NCBI GenBank assembly: GCA_963754065.1
Contig: CAVWFH010000034.1
Location: 186,001 to 250,000 of the forward strand
Direction of reading: 5' to 3'
Length of the DNA: 64,000 nt
Source of the DNA: JALORV01 sp963754065
Lineage (GTDB): Bacteria; Pseudomonadota; Gammaproteobacteria; Burkholderiales; Burkholderiaceae_F
Below are positions 47,607 to 56,133 of the stretch, in pieces (the stretch's first letter is position 1; each line of letters opens with the position of its first letter). The notes under the pieces were generated by a model, which saw nothing but the letters and a program-made list of their open reading frames with translations, was not told the DNA's origin and did not search any database. The position numbers and the translations under genes were made by a program.

Positions 47607-48728
47607 ATGGCGCGGGAGCGCTCTGACGTGAAAACCGACTCTCAGGCAAGTGTCAACCCGATTCCGATGGAACGCCGGGAGGCGGCTCTGCCCGCTTTCG
47701 TGGGAGGCGAAGCCGAGCAGCGCGTTGGCGTGTTCGTGGCGCTGGCCGGGCTGCTGAGTGAGTTCCAGGTCGATCCCGTTCCCTTGCTTGCGGCGCATGG
47801 GCTCGTGCATGAGTCCCTGGCAGACCCTGATGCACGCGTCCCGTACGCCGCGATCGGTGCTCTGCTCGCGACCTGTGCAGAGCGTACCGGTTGCGACCAC
47901 TTCGGCCTGCTGCTGGGTCAGCGCGCTTCCCTGTCGTATCTGGGCATCCTGGCCGAGATTGCCCGCAATTCGCCAACGGTGGGCGAAGCGCTGTGCGCGT
48001 TCTCGGTCAACCAGCACCTTTATAGCGGTGGCGGCGCGGTGTACCTGTTCCAGGACGGTGACGAAATCACCTTCGGGTACGCGATCTACCACACGGGGCT
48101 GCGGGGCTGCGAGCAGATTCATGACCTGGCCATGGCGCAGATCCTCACTGGTGTGCGCGAATTATGCGGGGGGCAGTTCCAGCCGCGCGTCATCGAGCTG
48201 TCCCGCCGCGCACCTGCCGACGCTGCGCCGTACCAGCGCGCATTTCCGGTGCCGGTTGTATTCGAATGCGTGAACAGCGCGATGCGATTTGGCGCGGACG
48301 TCATGCAACGCCCGATCGCAGATGCCGACCCCGCGCGGCTGCGGGAACTCCTCACGTTGCTTGAAGCGGCCGGTCGGCACAACCTGCTGAACCGGCTGCG
48401 GCGAACGCTACGGATCCAGCTGTTGCGCGGCGATACCACCGGCGATCACGCCGCGCAGATGCTCGAGCTGCACCGGCGCACGCTGAACCGGCGTCTCATG
48501 CGCCGCGGAACAACGTTCCAGAATGTGCTTGACCAGGTCCGCTTCGATGCTGCGCGGCATCTGCTGCACCTGACCCGGATCCCCGTACCGCGCATTGCCT
48601 CGTCGCTGGGCTATTCCAATGCCTCGTCGTTCACACGCGCGTTCCGCCGCTGGTCCGGCGAAACGCCGGCCCGCTATCGCGCGGCGCCTGCCGCGGGGAC
48701 CGGCCCGTCGGTTGCGGGCCGAGCCTAG
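47607..48728 (+). CDS. AraC-family transcriptional regulator
   Basis: A 373-residue regulator with an N-terminal arabinose-binding-like domain (about 35-225) and a C-terminal AraC HTH region (about 265-355; RIPVPRIASSLGYSNASSFT and FRRWSGETPARYR). It faces the binding-protein/dehydrogenase operon across 130 bp and is the natural candidate to control it, though no operator repeat was found by eye. An in-frame ATG 20 codons downstream (MERREAALPAF) could also be the start. Confidence 0.9.
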   Translation: MARERSDVKTDSQASVNPIPMERREAALPAFVGGEAEQRVGVFVALAGLLSEFQVDPVPLLAAHGLVHESLADPDARVPYAAIGALLATCAERTGCDHFGLLLGQRASLSYLGILAEIARNSPTVGEALCAFSVNQHLYSGGGAVYLFQDGDEITFGYAIYHTGLRGCEQIHDLAMAQILTGVRELCGGQFQPRVIELSRRAPADAAPYQRAFPVPVVFECVNSAMRFGADVMQRPIADADPARLRELLTLLEAAGRHNLLNRLRRTLRIQLLRGDTTGDHAAQMLELHRRTLNRRLMRRGTTFQNVLDQVRFDAARHLLHLTRIPVPRIASSLGYSNASSFTRAFRRWSGETPARYRAAPAAGTGPSVAGRA

Positions 48729-48872
48729 GAACGCCCCCATCTCGAAGGGCCGTCGCGGGCCGCCGCGATTGTGTAAGGACTTCACGTGCCCGGCGACCAA
48801 TCGCGGTAGGGCCGATCGCGGGAACTGTCCCGGGTGGTCGGAGTCCCTTAGATCGATGACCGAGGAAATTCC

Positions 48873-49367
48873 ATGATGTCGCGACGCCATCTGCTGTCCC
48901 GCTTGTTCCTGGGTGGATTGTTTGCGAGAGCAATTCCCGCCGTCGCCGCGCCGCCCGTTGCGGCGGTGCGCACCGACAAGCTCGTCCTGACCGACGCGCA
49001 GTGGCGCCAGCGTCTGACGTCCGACCAGTACCGCGTCCTGCGCCGGGACGGCACAGAACCTCCGTTCAGCAGCCCGCTGAATGCCGAGAAACGGCGCGGG
49101 ACGTTCAAGTGCGTTGCCTGCGACCTGCCCCTGTTCACGAGTGCGATGAAGTACGACAGCGGCACCGGGTGGCCGAGTTTCTTCGAGACTTTGCCGGGAG
49201 CGTTCGAGGTCAGCACCGACTACAAGCTGATCCTGCCGCGCACCGAGTACCACTGCGCGCGTTGCGGCGGTCACCACGGCCACGTGTTCGACGACGGGCC
49301 TCGTCCGACAGGCAAGCGCTACTGCAACAACGGCGTGTGCCTGAAGTTCGAGCCTGAAGCCGCCTGA
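48873..49367 (+). CDS. msrB: Peptide-methionine (R)-S-oxide reductase, exported
   Basis: Repairs the R form of methionine sulfoxide in envelope proteins. An N-terminal twin-arginine-like leader (SRRHLLSRLF, to about residue 26) suggests export. The MsrB domain (about 38-160) holds two zinc CxxC pairs (CVAC and CARC) and the catalytic Cys in KRYCNNGVCLKF, with an additional Cys five residues later that is not usual in this motif. GAGGAA lies upstream of ATG 48873. The stop overlaps the msrA start by one base. Confidence 0.92.
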   Translation: MMSRRHLLSRLFLGGLFARAIPAVAAPPVAAVRTDKLVLTDAQWRQRLTSDQYRVLRRDGTEPPFSSPLNAEKRRGTFKCVACDLPLFTSAMKYDSGTGWPSFFETLPGAFEVSTDYKLILPRTEYHCARCGGHHGHVFDDGPRPTGKRYCNNGVCLKFEPEAA

Positions 49368-49981
49368 TGGGAACCCTGCGCTGGGTAGGGGTCGTGGCGG
49401 CTTTGTGGGCGACTGCATTAGGCGCGCAACCCAAAGCGGGAGCACCGGTGCGGACGGAGACCGCCATATTCGCCGGCGGCTGCTTCTGGTGTGTCGAGGC
49501 CGACTTCGACAAGGTCGACGGAGTACTCGAGACCACATCGGGCTATATCGGCGGCCGAGTTCAGAACCCGACCTACGGTGCGGTGTCGGCCGGCGGGACC
49601 GGCCACACCGAGGCCGTAAAGATCGTCTTTGATCCGGCCCGCATCAGCTACGCGCAACTGCTCGAGAAATTCTGGCCGACGATTGATCCGACCGTGAAGG
49701 ACCAGCAGTTCTGCGATATCGGATCGCAGTACCGTTCCGGCATATTCGCGCTCGATCAGAAGCAGTTGCAGGAAGCCGAAGCATCGAAGGCCGCACGGCA
49801 GAAGAGCAAGCCATTCAAGGCGCCGATCGTCACCGAGATCACACTGGCGACGACGTTCTATCCGGCCGAGGAATACCACCAGGACTACTACCTGAAGAAT
49901 CCGATCCGCTACCGCTATTACCGCAGCGGCTGCGGCCGTGACGCGCGCCTCAAGGACCTGTGGGGGCGATCGCCGCAGTGA
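49367..49981 (+). CDS. msrA: Peptide-methionine (S)-S-oxide reductase, exported
   Basis: Repairs the S form of methionine sulfoxide. The catalytic motif GGCFWCVEADFD follows a hydrophobic leader (residues 1-20, MGTLRWVGVVAALWATALGA), so it too acts outside the cytoplasm. SGYIGGRVQNPTY, GHTEAV, QYRSGIF and EYHQDYY are conserved family segments. Length 204. Translational coupling with msrB gives a periplasmic pair treating both methionine sulfoxide isomers. Confidence 0.94.
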   Translation: MGTLRWVGVVAALWATALGAQPKAGAPVRTETAIFAGGCFWCVEADFDKVDGVLETTSGYIGGRVQNPTYGAVSAGGTGHTEAVKIVFDPARISYAQLLEKFWPTIDPTVKDQQFCDIGSQYRSGIFALDQKQLQEAEASKAARQKSKPFKAPIVTEITLATTFYPAEEYHQDYYLKNPIRYRYYRSGCGRDARLKDLWGRSPQ

Positions 49982-50315
49982 GGGTGGAGACTTCTGCGCA
50001 CGGCGGATCGCTGCGGCGTTGGACCCTCACTTTCGTAGGCATTCCCGAGGGCATCGAGCGCAGGTCATGGGCAGGACCGACGCGTTGGCGCATGGCGGTC
50101 GCTAGTCAAATGGGATTGCATCCCACGACATAGCGGTCGGACGCTGTCCACACCGTCCACATGGCCGATGTGAACCGACCCAAGTCAGGCGAGGCGCAGC
50201 GCTTCGCAGTACGCGAAAAGCCGATTAACTTGCGACCGACCAGCCGATCGCGGAGATATGCGGTTGCCCCGTGACCTGTCCGTTTCAACCCTTCGAGTCG
50301 CATCCCTGACCTGCA
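49982..50315. other. Intergenic stretch after msrA
   Basis: 334 bp without a convincing gene or RNA. A minus-strand frame extends into it from the next gene but has no family features. No T-tract terminator or clear promoter was seen. Confidence 0.4.
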
Positions 50316-50903
50316 ATGCTTGAACTTGGATCCTTTGAAGATGCCCGGCGCAAGGTGCTTGCCAATTCGCAGCGGATGCTCCTCGGCGTCAAGCGTGCCG
50401 TGGCGGAGCCGATCGATTCGGTGGACGCAGGCCTGGCCATGCTGGCCAGCCTGCGCCGGCAGGCACATGAAGGCCTCATCCATATACAGCGCGAGCAGAT
50501 GATCATCTGCGCTGCCGAGTGGCTGGTGACGCACGGAGTGGCCAGTCCAGCGACCTGCTGGCAGTGGAATCCCCGAGCCTCCGGCGAGCCCGCAGGGCCG
50601 GATCTGATCGGGCGCGACGGCGAAGCTGCAACAATTTCTGCAGAGGTCGCCGCATCCGAGGAGCCGGTCGGTGTGATCGACGCGCAGATGCGGCGGGCGC
50701 TGGCAAAGCTGGCTTCGATGGACGGGCGAAAGTTCTACTTCGTCCGCTCCGTGTCGATGAAGCGGCGCGCAGCGACCAAGGTCATCAAGGCCGGCTGGGA
50801 TATTGCCGTCGTGCAGATTGCGTTGCTGACGTCACCGCAGCCGACTCCCGCTGCCACACCCATGACATCGCTTGCCGCCGTCGGCGTCGGCAGCCCGCGC
50901 TGA
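50316..50903 (+). CDS. Conserved-looking hypothetical protein, possible PD-(D/E)XK fold
   Basis: A 195-residue soluble protein not recognised as a named family. The first half is helical and charged (EDARRKVLANSQRMLLGVKR; RRQAHEGLIHIQREQMI). The middle has GPDLIGRDGEAATISAEVAA, which resembles the Asp and Glu strands of PD-(D/E)XK nuclease-like proteins, although the usual Lys after Glu-x is replaced by Ala. It is followed by GRKFYFVRS and AGWDIAVVQI, plausible core strands. It stands alone between msrA and menA. The opposite-strand frames here look random. Confidence 0.55.
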   Translation: MLELGSFEDARRKVLANSQRMLLGVKRAVAEPIDSVDAGLAMLASLRRQAHEGLIHIQREQMIICAAEWLVTHGVASPATCWQWNPRASGEPAGPDLIGRDGEAATISAEVAASEEPVGVIDAQMRRALAKLASMDGRKFYFVRSVSMKRRAATKVIKAGWDIAVVQIALLTSPQPTPAATPMTSLAAVGVGSPR

Positions 50904-51034
50904 TACCGCGCCGGCGCTGTACCTGCACTGACGCCGGTCCCGCAAACCCTGGTAGGCGCAGGCGGGCTGCTGCCCAGAAGACTGCATGCCTTCGGGTCGC
51001 GACGGACGTCGAGCGAATCCCGTGCCGGGAAACG

Positions 51035-51967
51035 TCAAGCGGCGAGCCGGCCCGCAATGGCGCCCGCTGACAGCAGGGCCGCGTAGCCGAGTTCGAGCTT
51101 GAAAGTGCGTACGAGGATCGCGTTGTACGCCAGGCCGGGTGCACTGCGCGCGAAGTCGCGCTGCAGCCTAGCTGCCGCCGGCGCCAGCAGCAGCGGCGCC
51201 AGCAAGGCCGGGCTCGACAGCCACGCCATCGGAACAAGCAGGGCAAAGGCCCCGAACACGCTCAGTGCATACATGGCCCGCGAGGTTGCGTCGCCGAAGA
51301 CCACGGCGAACGTGCGTCGGCCGACGCTGCGGTCATGCGCCACATCGCGGTGGTTGTTGACGGCCAGCGCAGAAGCAGCCAGCGCGCCCAGAGCGATCGC
51401 GGCCAGCCAGGTGGTCATGCCGACACTGCCGGTCTGCACGTAGTCGGAACCGGCCACCGCGACCAAGCCAAAGAATACGAAAACGACACCTTCGCCGTAC
51501 GGCGTGTAGGCAACCGGCCGCGGCCCACCCATGTAAGCGAGCGCCGCCAACAGCGAGCCCAGCCCCATCGCCAGCACCGGCCAGCCATGCGCAAGCACGA
51601 GCGGCGCACCCAGGGCCAGGGTCAGGCCGCAACAGATGACGATGGCCATCCTGACCTGCTGCACACCGAGCCAGCCGTTGGCGGTGGCGCGCGGCAGCCC
51701 GGTGCGATTGCCGTGTCGCTCGGCGCCGCGGACCGTGTAGCCGACGTCGTTTTGCAGATTCGATATCACCTGCAGCAGCACGGCGCACGCCAGTGCAAGC
51801 AGCATGGTGGCCGCGTCGAATCGACCGGTCCGCTCCCACGCCAGTGCTGCGCCCACCAGCACGGGGCTGACGGCGACCAGCAGGCTCGGCAACCGACAGG
51901 CGATGCTCCAGGCGGCGAGAGATCCCGGGACGACGGCGGCTGTGGACGCAGTGGTGGAACTGGACAT
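51035..51967 (-). CDS. menA: 1,4-dihydroxy-2-naphthoate polyprenyltransferase
   Basis: UbiA-superfamily membrane enzyme (310 residues, about eight to nine helices) that attaches the polyprenyl chain in menaquinone synthesis. The first Asp-rich motif is SNLQNDVGYTVRGAE and the second is NNHRDVAHDRSVGRRTFAV, as in MenA. It is on the same strand as menE and menB with a 139-bp gap. Betaproteobacteria generally rely on ubiquinone; a menaquinone pathway is known in only some groups. Confidence 0.9.
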   Translation of the reverse strand: MSSSTTASTAAVVPGSLAAWSIACRLPSLLVAVSPVLVGAALAWERTGRFDAATMLLALACAVLLQVISNLQNDVGYTVRGAERHGNRTGLPRATANGWLGVQQVRMAIVICCGLTLALGAPLVLAHGWPVLAMGLGSLLAALAYMGGPRPVAYTPYGEGVVFVFFGLVAVAGSDYVQTGSVGMTTWLAAIALGALAASALAVNNHRDVAHDRSVGRRTFAVVFGDATSRAMYALSVFGAFALLVPMAWLSSPALLAPLLLAPAAARLQRDFARSAPGLAYNAILVRTFKLELGYAALLSAGAIAGRLAA

Positions 51968-52106
51968 GCGGTAAGTGATTCCGGCAGAAACCTGCGCATT
52001 ATCCCGAACACCCGGTGCACCGTGGGAACGGAAATCCGCCCGGATTCGGTGTTAGGTCAAATCACCGCGAGCCATGGCGTGGGGTGATGTCCGTCGAGTG
52101 GTGTCC

Positions 52107-53429
52107 TTATCGGCGCGGACGCAGCGGGCGCAGCGAGGTGGCCCGTGCCGCGAGCGCGGCGCGATCGAGCTTGCCTGCCTGGGTGAAGGGCAGGCTCTGG
52201 ACGACGCCGATCCAGCGTGGCCGCTTATGCGGCGCGAGTCGCGCGGCCAGGTAGTCGATCAGTTCGTCATCGCCCGGCGACCGCGGACCGGTCACCAGAG
52301 CCGCGGCCACGACCTGTCCCCAGGTTTCGTCCGCCAGGCCGAACACGCCGGCCGCCTGCACGCCAGGACAGCCCTCCAGCACGCGCTCGACCTCGGCCGG
52401 GTAGACATTCTCGCCGCCGCTGACTATCAGGTCGGCGCGTCGCGCGCGCAGGTGCAGGAATCCGTCGGCATCGAATTCGCCGAGGTCGCCGGTGTCGAAC
52501 CAGGCATCGGGTTCGATCGGTGGCTCTCCAAGGTATCCGGCCATCCGCATCGGTCCGCGCACCTGAATGCGGCCGCCGTCAACGCGCACCTGTGCGCCCG
52601 GCAGCGGCCGCCCGGCACCGCACGCGGCGGTATCGAAGCGCCGTGCGTACGGCGTGGCCACTACCTGCGAGCAGGTCTCGGTGCAGCCGTAGGTGATCAC
52701 GATCGGGACGCCACGGCCCGCTGCACGCTCCAGCAACTGTGGCGAGGCCGCGGCCCCGCCGAGCAGCAGCACGCGCAGGTGCGCCGGCGGACGCCATCCG
52801 GGATGTGCGTCCAGTACCTGCACCAGCATGGTCGGCACCAGCGAAAGCAGCGTGACGCGGTGGTCCTCGATCCATTGCGGTAGCCGGGCGGCGTCGAACG
52901 ACGGTGCCAGTGCGACCGTGCGCCGTGCTGCCAGGCTGCGCGTGACGATCGACAGTCCGCCCACGCGTGCCAAAGGCATCGCCAGCAGCCAGCAGTCATC
53001 GTCCTGCCAGCCGAGGTTGGCGCTGCTCGCCTGGGCCGAGGCGAGCAGCGCGGCGCGCGTGAGTACCGCGCCGCGCGCGTGCCCAGTGGTGCCGGAGGTG
53101 TAGAGGATCGCCGCGGCATCGTCCGGCAACGTAGCGGCCGCCCTCGCGGTGGCCGCAAGTTCGACCGCGCGCTCGGCGGTCGTGAGCTTCGGGTGCAGCA
53201 GCAGCACGGGACGGCGAGCCTCGAGCAGCGCATACAGCATGACCAGGGTATCGAGCGTGTTGGTGGCGACCAGCGTTGCCGGCGCTTGACCGAGCGAGCG
53301 AAGTGCCGTCAAGTGCTTCTCTGCGAGTTGCGCGAGGTCGGCAAAGCGATACGTCTGATCGCCGATGCGCAGCGCGATGGCGTTACCTGCTTCGCGTGCT
53401 GCGGCACGGATCGACAGCAACTCGCTCAT
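52107..53429 (-). CDS. menE: o-Succinylbenzoate-CoA ligase
   Basis: Adenylate-forming ligase of 440 residues activating o-succinylbenzoate with CoA. The AMP-binding loop YTSGTTGHARG is at 110-120, ITYGCTETCSQV follows, then the hinge segment DTGDLGEFDADGFLHLRAR and the C-terminal lysine in PFTQAGKLDRAAL. It is shorter than typical fatty-acyl ligases but normal for MenE. Assignment rests on motifs plus the flanking menA and menB. Start at 53429 (MSELLSIRAAAREAG). Confidence 0.85.
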   Translation of the reverse strand: MSELLSIRAAAREAGNAIALRIGDQTYRFADLAQLAEKHLTALRSLGQAPATLVATNTLDTLVMLYALLEARRPVLLLHPKLTTAERAVELAATARAAATLPDDAAAILYTSGTTGHARGAVLTRAALLASAQASSANLGWQDDDCWLLAMPLARVGGLSIVTRSLAARRTVALAPSFDAARLPQWIEDHRVTLLSLVPTMLVQVLDAHPGWRPPAHLRVLLLGGAAASPQLLERAAGRGVPIVITYGCTETCSQVVATPYARRFDTAACGAGRPLPGAQVRVDGGRIQVRGPMRMAGYLGEPPIEPDAWFDTGDLGEFDADGFLHLRARRADLIVSGGENVYPAEVERVLEGCPGVQAAGVFGLADETWGQVVAAALVTGPRSPGDDELIDYLAARLAPHKRPRWIGVVQSLPFTQAGKLDRAALAARATSLRPLRPRR

Positions 53430-53497
53430 GGGGTCGGAGGCGCAGGGAGGGACACTCCGCGCTCAGCCGAGGCAAAGCGCGGGCGCGCGCGTCGTCG

Positions 53498-54340
53498 TCA
53501 CGGCAGGCGCGGGAACTTGCGGAAGTCGGGCTTGCGCTTTTCAAGGTAAGCGTTGCGGCCCTCCTGACCCTCCTCGGACAGGTAGAACAGCAGCGTCGCG
53601 TTACCCGCGAGTTCCTGCAGACCCGCCTGTCCGTCGCAGTCGGCGTTCAATGCCGCCTTCAGGCAGCGCAGCGCGATCGGGCTGTTGGCGAGCATTTCGC
53701 GGCACCACTGCACCGTCTCTTCTTCGAGCCGCTCGTAGGGCACGACCGTGTTGACCAGGCCCATCTCCAGCGCCTGGCGGGCGTCGTACTGGCGGCACAG
53801 GAACCAGATCTCGCGCGCCTTTTTCTGGCCGACGATGCGCGCCATGTAGGACGCGCCGTAACCGCCGTCGAAACTGCCGACCTTGGGTCCGGTCTGCCCG
53901 AAGCGCGCGTTGTCGGCCGCGATGGTCAGGTCGCAGATCATGTGCAGCACGTGACCGCCGCCGATCGCGTAGCCGGCGACCATCGCGACCACCGGCTTGG
54001 GCAGCGTGCGGATCTGCCGTTGCAGATCGAGCACATTCAGGCGCGGTACGCCGTCGCCGCCGACATAGCCGCCCTTGCCGCGCACGCGCTGGTCGCCGCC
54101 GGAGCAGAACGCCTCCTTGCCCTGGCCCGTCAGGATGATGACGCCGATGCTTTCATCGTCGCGCGCGTCGGCGAATGCCGCCTGCAACTCCTTCACAGTC
54201 TCGGGCCGGAAGGCATTGCGCACTTCCGGGCGGTTGATCGTGATCTTGGCAATGCCCTCATCGGATTTCTCGACAAGGATGTCCGAATAGCCGTCGACAG
54301 GTAGCCACGCCGGGATCGGCGGCAGGGGGGTGTGTTTCAT
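53498..54340 (-). CDS. menB: 1,4-dihydroxy-2-naphthoyl-CoA synthase
   Basis: Crotonase-fold enzyme (280 residues) closing the second ring of menaquinone. GGDQRVRG and VGSFDGGYG are diagnostic; the Ser and Asp of GSFDGG correspond to Ser190 and Asp192 of M. tuberculosis MenB. The preceding residues are QTGPKV: Gly rather than Asp, which marks the bicarbonate-dependent type I enzymes such as E. coli MenB. It is first of menB-menE-menA on the minus strand; menC, menD, menF and menH are not in the window. Confidence 0.95.
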   Translation of the reverse strand: MKHTPLPPIPAWLPVDGYSDILVEKSDEGIAKITINRPEVRNAFRPETVKELQAAFADARDDESIGVIILTGQGKEAFCSGGDQRVRGKGGYVGGDGVPRLNVLDLQRQIRTLPKPVVAMVAGYAIGGGHVLHMICDLTIAADNARFGQTGPKVGSFDGGYGASYMARIVGQKKAREIWFLCRQYDARQALEMGLVNTVVPYERLEEETVQWCREMLANSPIALRCLKAALNADCDGQAGLQELAGNATLLFYLSEEGQEGRNAYLEKRKPDFRKFPRLP

Positions 54341-54361
54341 CGTTCTCTCTGCGGATGTTCA

Positions 54362-54387
54362 GCCGGCCGTCCGGATGAACGGCCGGC
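54362..54387. terminator. Hairpin between the Bug protein gene and menB
   Basis: GCCGGCCGT and ACGGCCGGC flank an eight-base loop in the 64-bp gap between the binding-protein stop and the menB start. No T tract follows, so it may only pause transcription or separate the two transcripts partially. Confidence 0.45.
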
Positions 54388-54404
54388 CGGAGGATGTGCT
54401 GCGC

Positions 54405-55421
54405 TCAATCGATCTTGGCGCCCGAGGCGCGTACGGCCACCGCCCAGCGCTCGGCGCTGGCGGCGATGAATCGTGCAAAGGATTCGGACGAGCCTGGCAC
54501 GGGCTGGGCACCGCGCGCGAGCAGCGCCGTCACGAGTTCCGGATCGTCCAGTGCCTCGCGTATGGCGGCATTCAGGCGCGCGACGACCGGTGCCGGCGTG
54601 CCCGCCGGTACGAAGATGCCATCCCACGCGCTGGCCTCGAAGCCGGGCAGGCCGGACTCGTCGATGGTTGGAATGGACGCCTGCCCCGGAAAGCGGCGCG
54701 CGGTTGATACCGCCAGGCCGCGCACCCGACCGGACTGCACCTGCGGGGCCGCGTTCGGCATCACCTCGATCATCATCTGCACCTGGCCGCTGATCAGATC
54801 GGTCATCGCCAGGGCGCCGCCGCGATAGGGAATGTGAACGATATCGATCGCCGCCTGGGTCTTGAAGAGCTCGCCGGCCAGGTGTGACGTGGTGCCATTG
54901 CCCGCCGAGGCGAAGTTCACCTTGCCGGGATTAGCTCGCGCGTACTTGATCAGCTCCGCCGTGGACGTCACCGGCACCTGCGGGTTGACGATCAGCATCG
55001 CCGCGATCTCGGTCATGCGCGACACCGGCGTGAAATCCTTGACCGGGTCGAAGTTGAGGTTGCGGTACAGGCTGATGTTGATCGCATGCGTGCCGTTTGT
55101 GCCGTAAAGCAGCGTGTAGCCGTCGGGGGCCGCGCGCGCGACAAGTTCGGCGCCGACATTGCCGCCCGCACCGGCCTTGTTCTCGATCACGATCGGCTGG
55201 CCCAGCACCTTGGCGACCCGGGGCATGATCAACCGCGCCAGGTTGTCCGCGCCACCTCCGGCGGGAAACGGAACCACCAGGTGCACCGGCTTCGTCGGGT
55301 AGGGCGGCTCAGCCGCCACGCCGACCACGGGTGCGGTTGCGAGCATGCACGCGACAGCAAGCCCGCCGAACAGTCGTGCAATCAAGGACGGCAATGCAGT
55401 CACGGCGATTGGCTCGTTCAT
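54405..55421 (-). CDS. Bug-family tripartite tricarboxylate transporter binding protein
   Basis: Periplasmic TctC-like receptor of 338 residues with a long signal peptide (about 1-36, ending VAAEP). YPTKPVHLVVPFPAGGGADNLAR and VIENKAGAGGNVGAELVARA are family hallmarks. Genes of this kind are hugely expanded in Burkholderiales and are usually orphans as here (no TctA/TctB). It overlaps the MaoC gene by 4 bp. The ligand is unknown. Confidence 0.92.
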   Translation of the reverse strand: MNEPIAVTALPSLIARLFGGLAVACMLATAPVVGVAAEPPYPTKPVHLVVPFPAGGGADNLARLIMPRVAKVLGQPIVIENKAGAGGNVGAELVARAAPDGYTLLYGTNGTHAINISLYRNLNFDPVKDFTPVSRMTEIAAMLIVNPQVPVTSTAELIKYARANPGKVNFASAGNGTTSHLAGELFKTQAAIDIVHIPYRGGALAMTDLISGQVQMMIEVMPNAAPQVQSGRVRGLAVSTARRFPGQASIPTIDESGLPGFEASAWDGIFVPAGTPAPVVARLNAAIREALDDPELVTALLARGAQPVPGSSESFARFIAASAERWAVAVRASGAKID

Positions 55422-56014
55422 CCGCGCACCGACGCCGCTATCTCCGGGCCGGAGTTCCGACAGCGTATTAGGACCATGGTCTTTACCGTCATTACCGGTT
55501 CACCGTGCTGATTGAAGACTTCGTTGGCGGTCCGGACCAGTCCGCGGTCGGGTTTGGTGCGCGAGCGTCGGGCCTCGATCACGGTGATGCGGAGCGACAG
55601 GGAGTCGCCGGGCCGCACCGGAGCCAGCCAGCGCAGCTCGTCGACGCCCGGCGAGCCCAATCCGGCCGTGCGCGGCAGGAAGTGATCGACCAGAAGCCGC
55701 ATCATCAGGCTGGCGGTGTGCCAGCCGCTCGCAACCACGCCGCCGAACGGGCCGGTGGCGGCCTGCACCGGGTCGACGTGGAAGGGCTGAGGATCGAACT
55801 GCTGGCCGAAGTCAATGATCTGAGCTTCCTCGACCGCAATCGGACCGCAGTCGACGACCAGTCCTGCCGTGTAGTCCTCGAAGTGACGGGCGCCGAGGTC
55901 GCTGGGAAGTGCGCAGTGTGTCAAGGTCGTGTGGTGCGTTGAGTCTGAGGCGTTGAGTCTGACGTTACATTGAATGGTGCAGTCGAGCGGACCGGACCCG
56001 TTCACGGCCGCCAC
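55418..56014 (-). CDS. MaoC-family hot-dog dehydratase
   Basis: Single hot-dog domain (about residues 44-190) related to R-specific enoyl-CoA hydratases. FGQQFDPQPFHVDPVQA contains the catalytic Asp and His, and GGVVASGWHTASLMMRL is typical of stand-alone MaoC proteins. The frame opens at GTG 56014, but conserved sequence begins only at GARHFEDYTAG; a TTG at 55924 is an alternative start and no ATG is available. Its substrate is unknown. The coupled Bug protein gene downstream hints at use of an imported carboxylate. Confidence 0.8.
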   Translation of the reverse strand: MAAVNGSGPLDCTIQCNVRLNASDSTHHTTLTHCALPSDLGARHFEDYTAGLVVDCGPIAVEEAQIIDFGQQFDPQPFHVDPVQAATGPFGGVVASGWHTASLMMRLLVDHFLPRTAGLGSPGVDELRWLAPVRPGDSLSLRITVIEARRSRTKPDRGLVRTANEVFNQHGEPVMTVKTMVLIRCRNSGPEIAASVRG

Positions 56015-56062
56015 CGCTCGCCGCGGATCCGGGCAATCAGGCGCGCGAGTCGAAATTTACCG

Positions 56063-56090
56063 CACGCGATCGCACCGATTCGATCGCGTG
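56063..56090 (-). terminator. Hairpin downstream of the glutamine-synthetase-like gene
   Basis: CACGCGATCG pairs perfectly with CGATCGCGTG across an eight-base loop, 43 bp after the ligase stop codon. There is no long T run, so it is a probable but weak terminator for that transcript. Confidence 0.5.
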
Positions 56091-56133
56091 TCGGCGAGTC
56101 TTCCTGCTGGCTCACGGCGCTCAATGCGCCAGG

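Noticed and set aside
50106..50534. Minus-strand open frame of 142 codons after msrA
   Set aside because: It overlaps the more protein-like plus-strand gene, and its translation has no conserved or structured segments.
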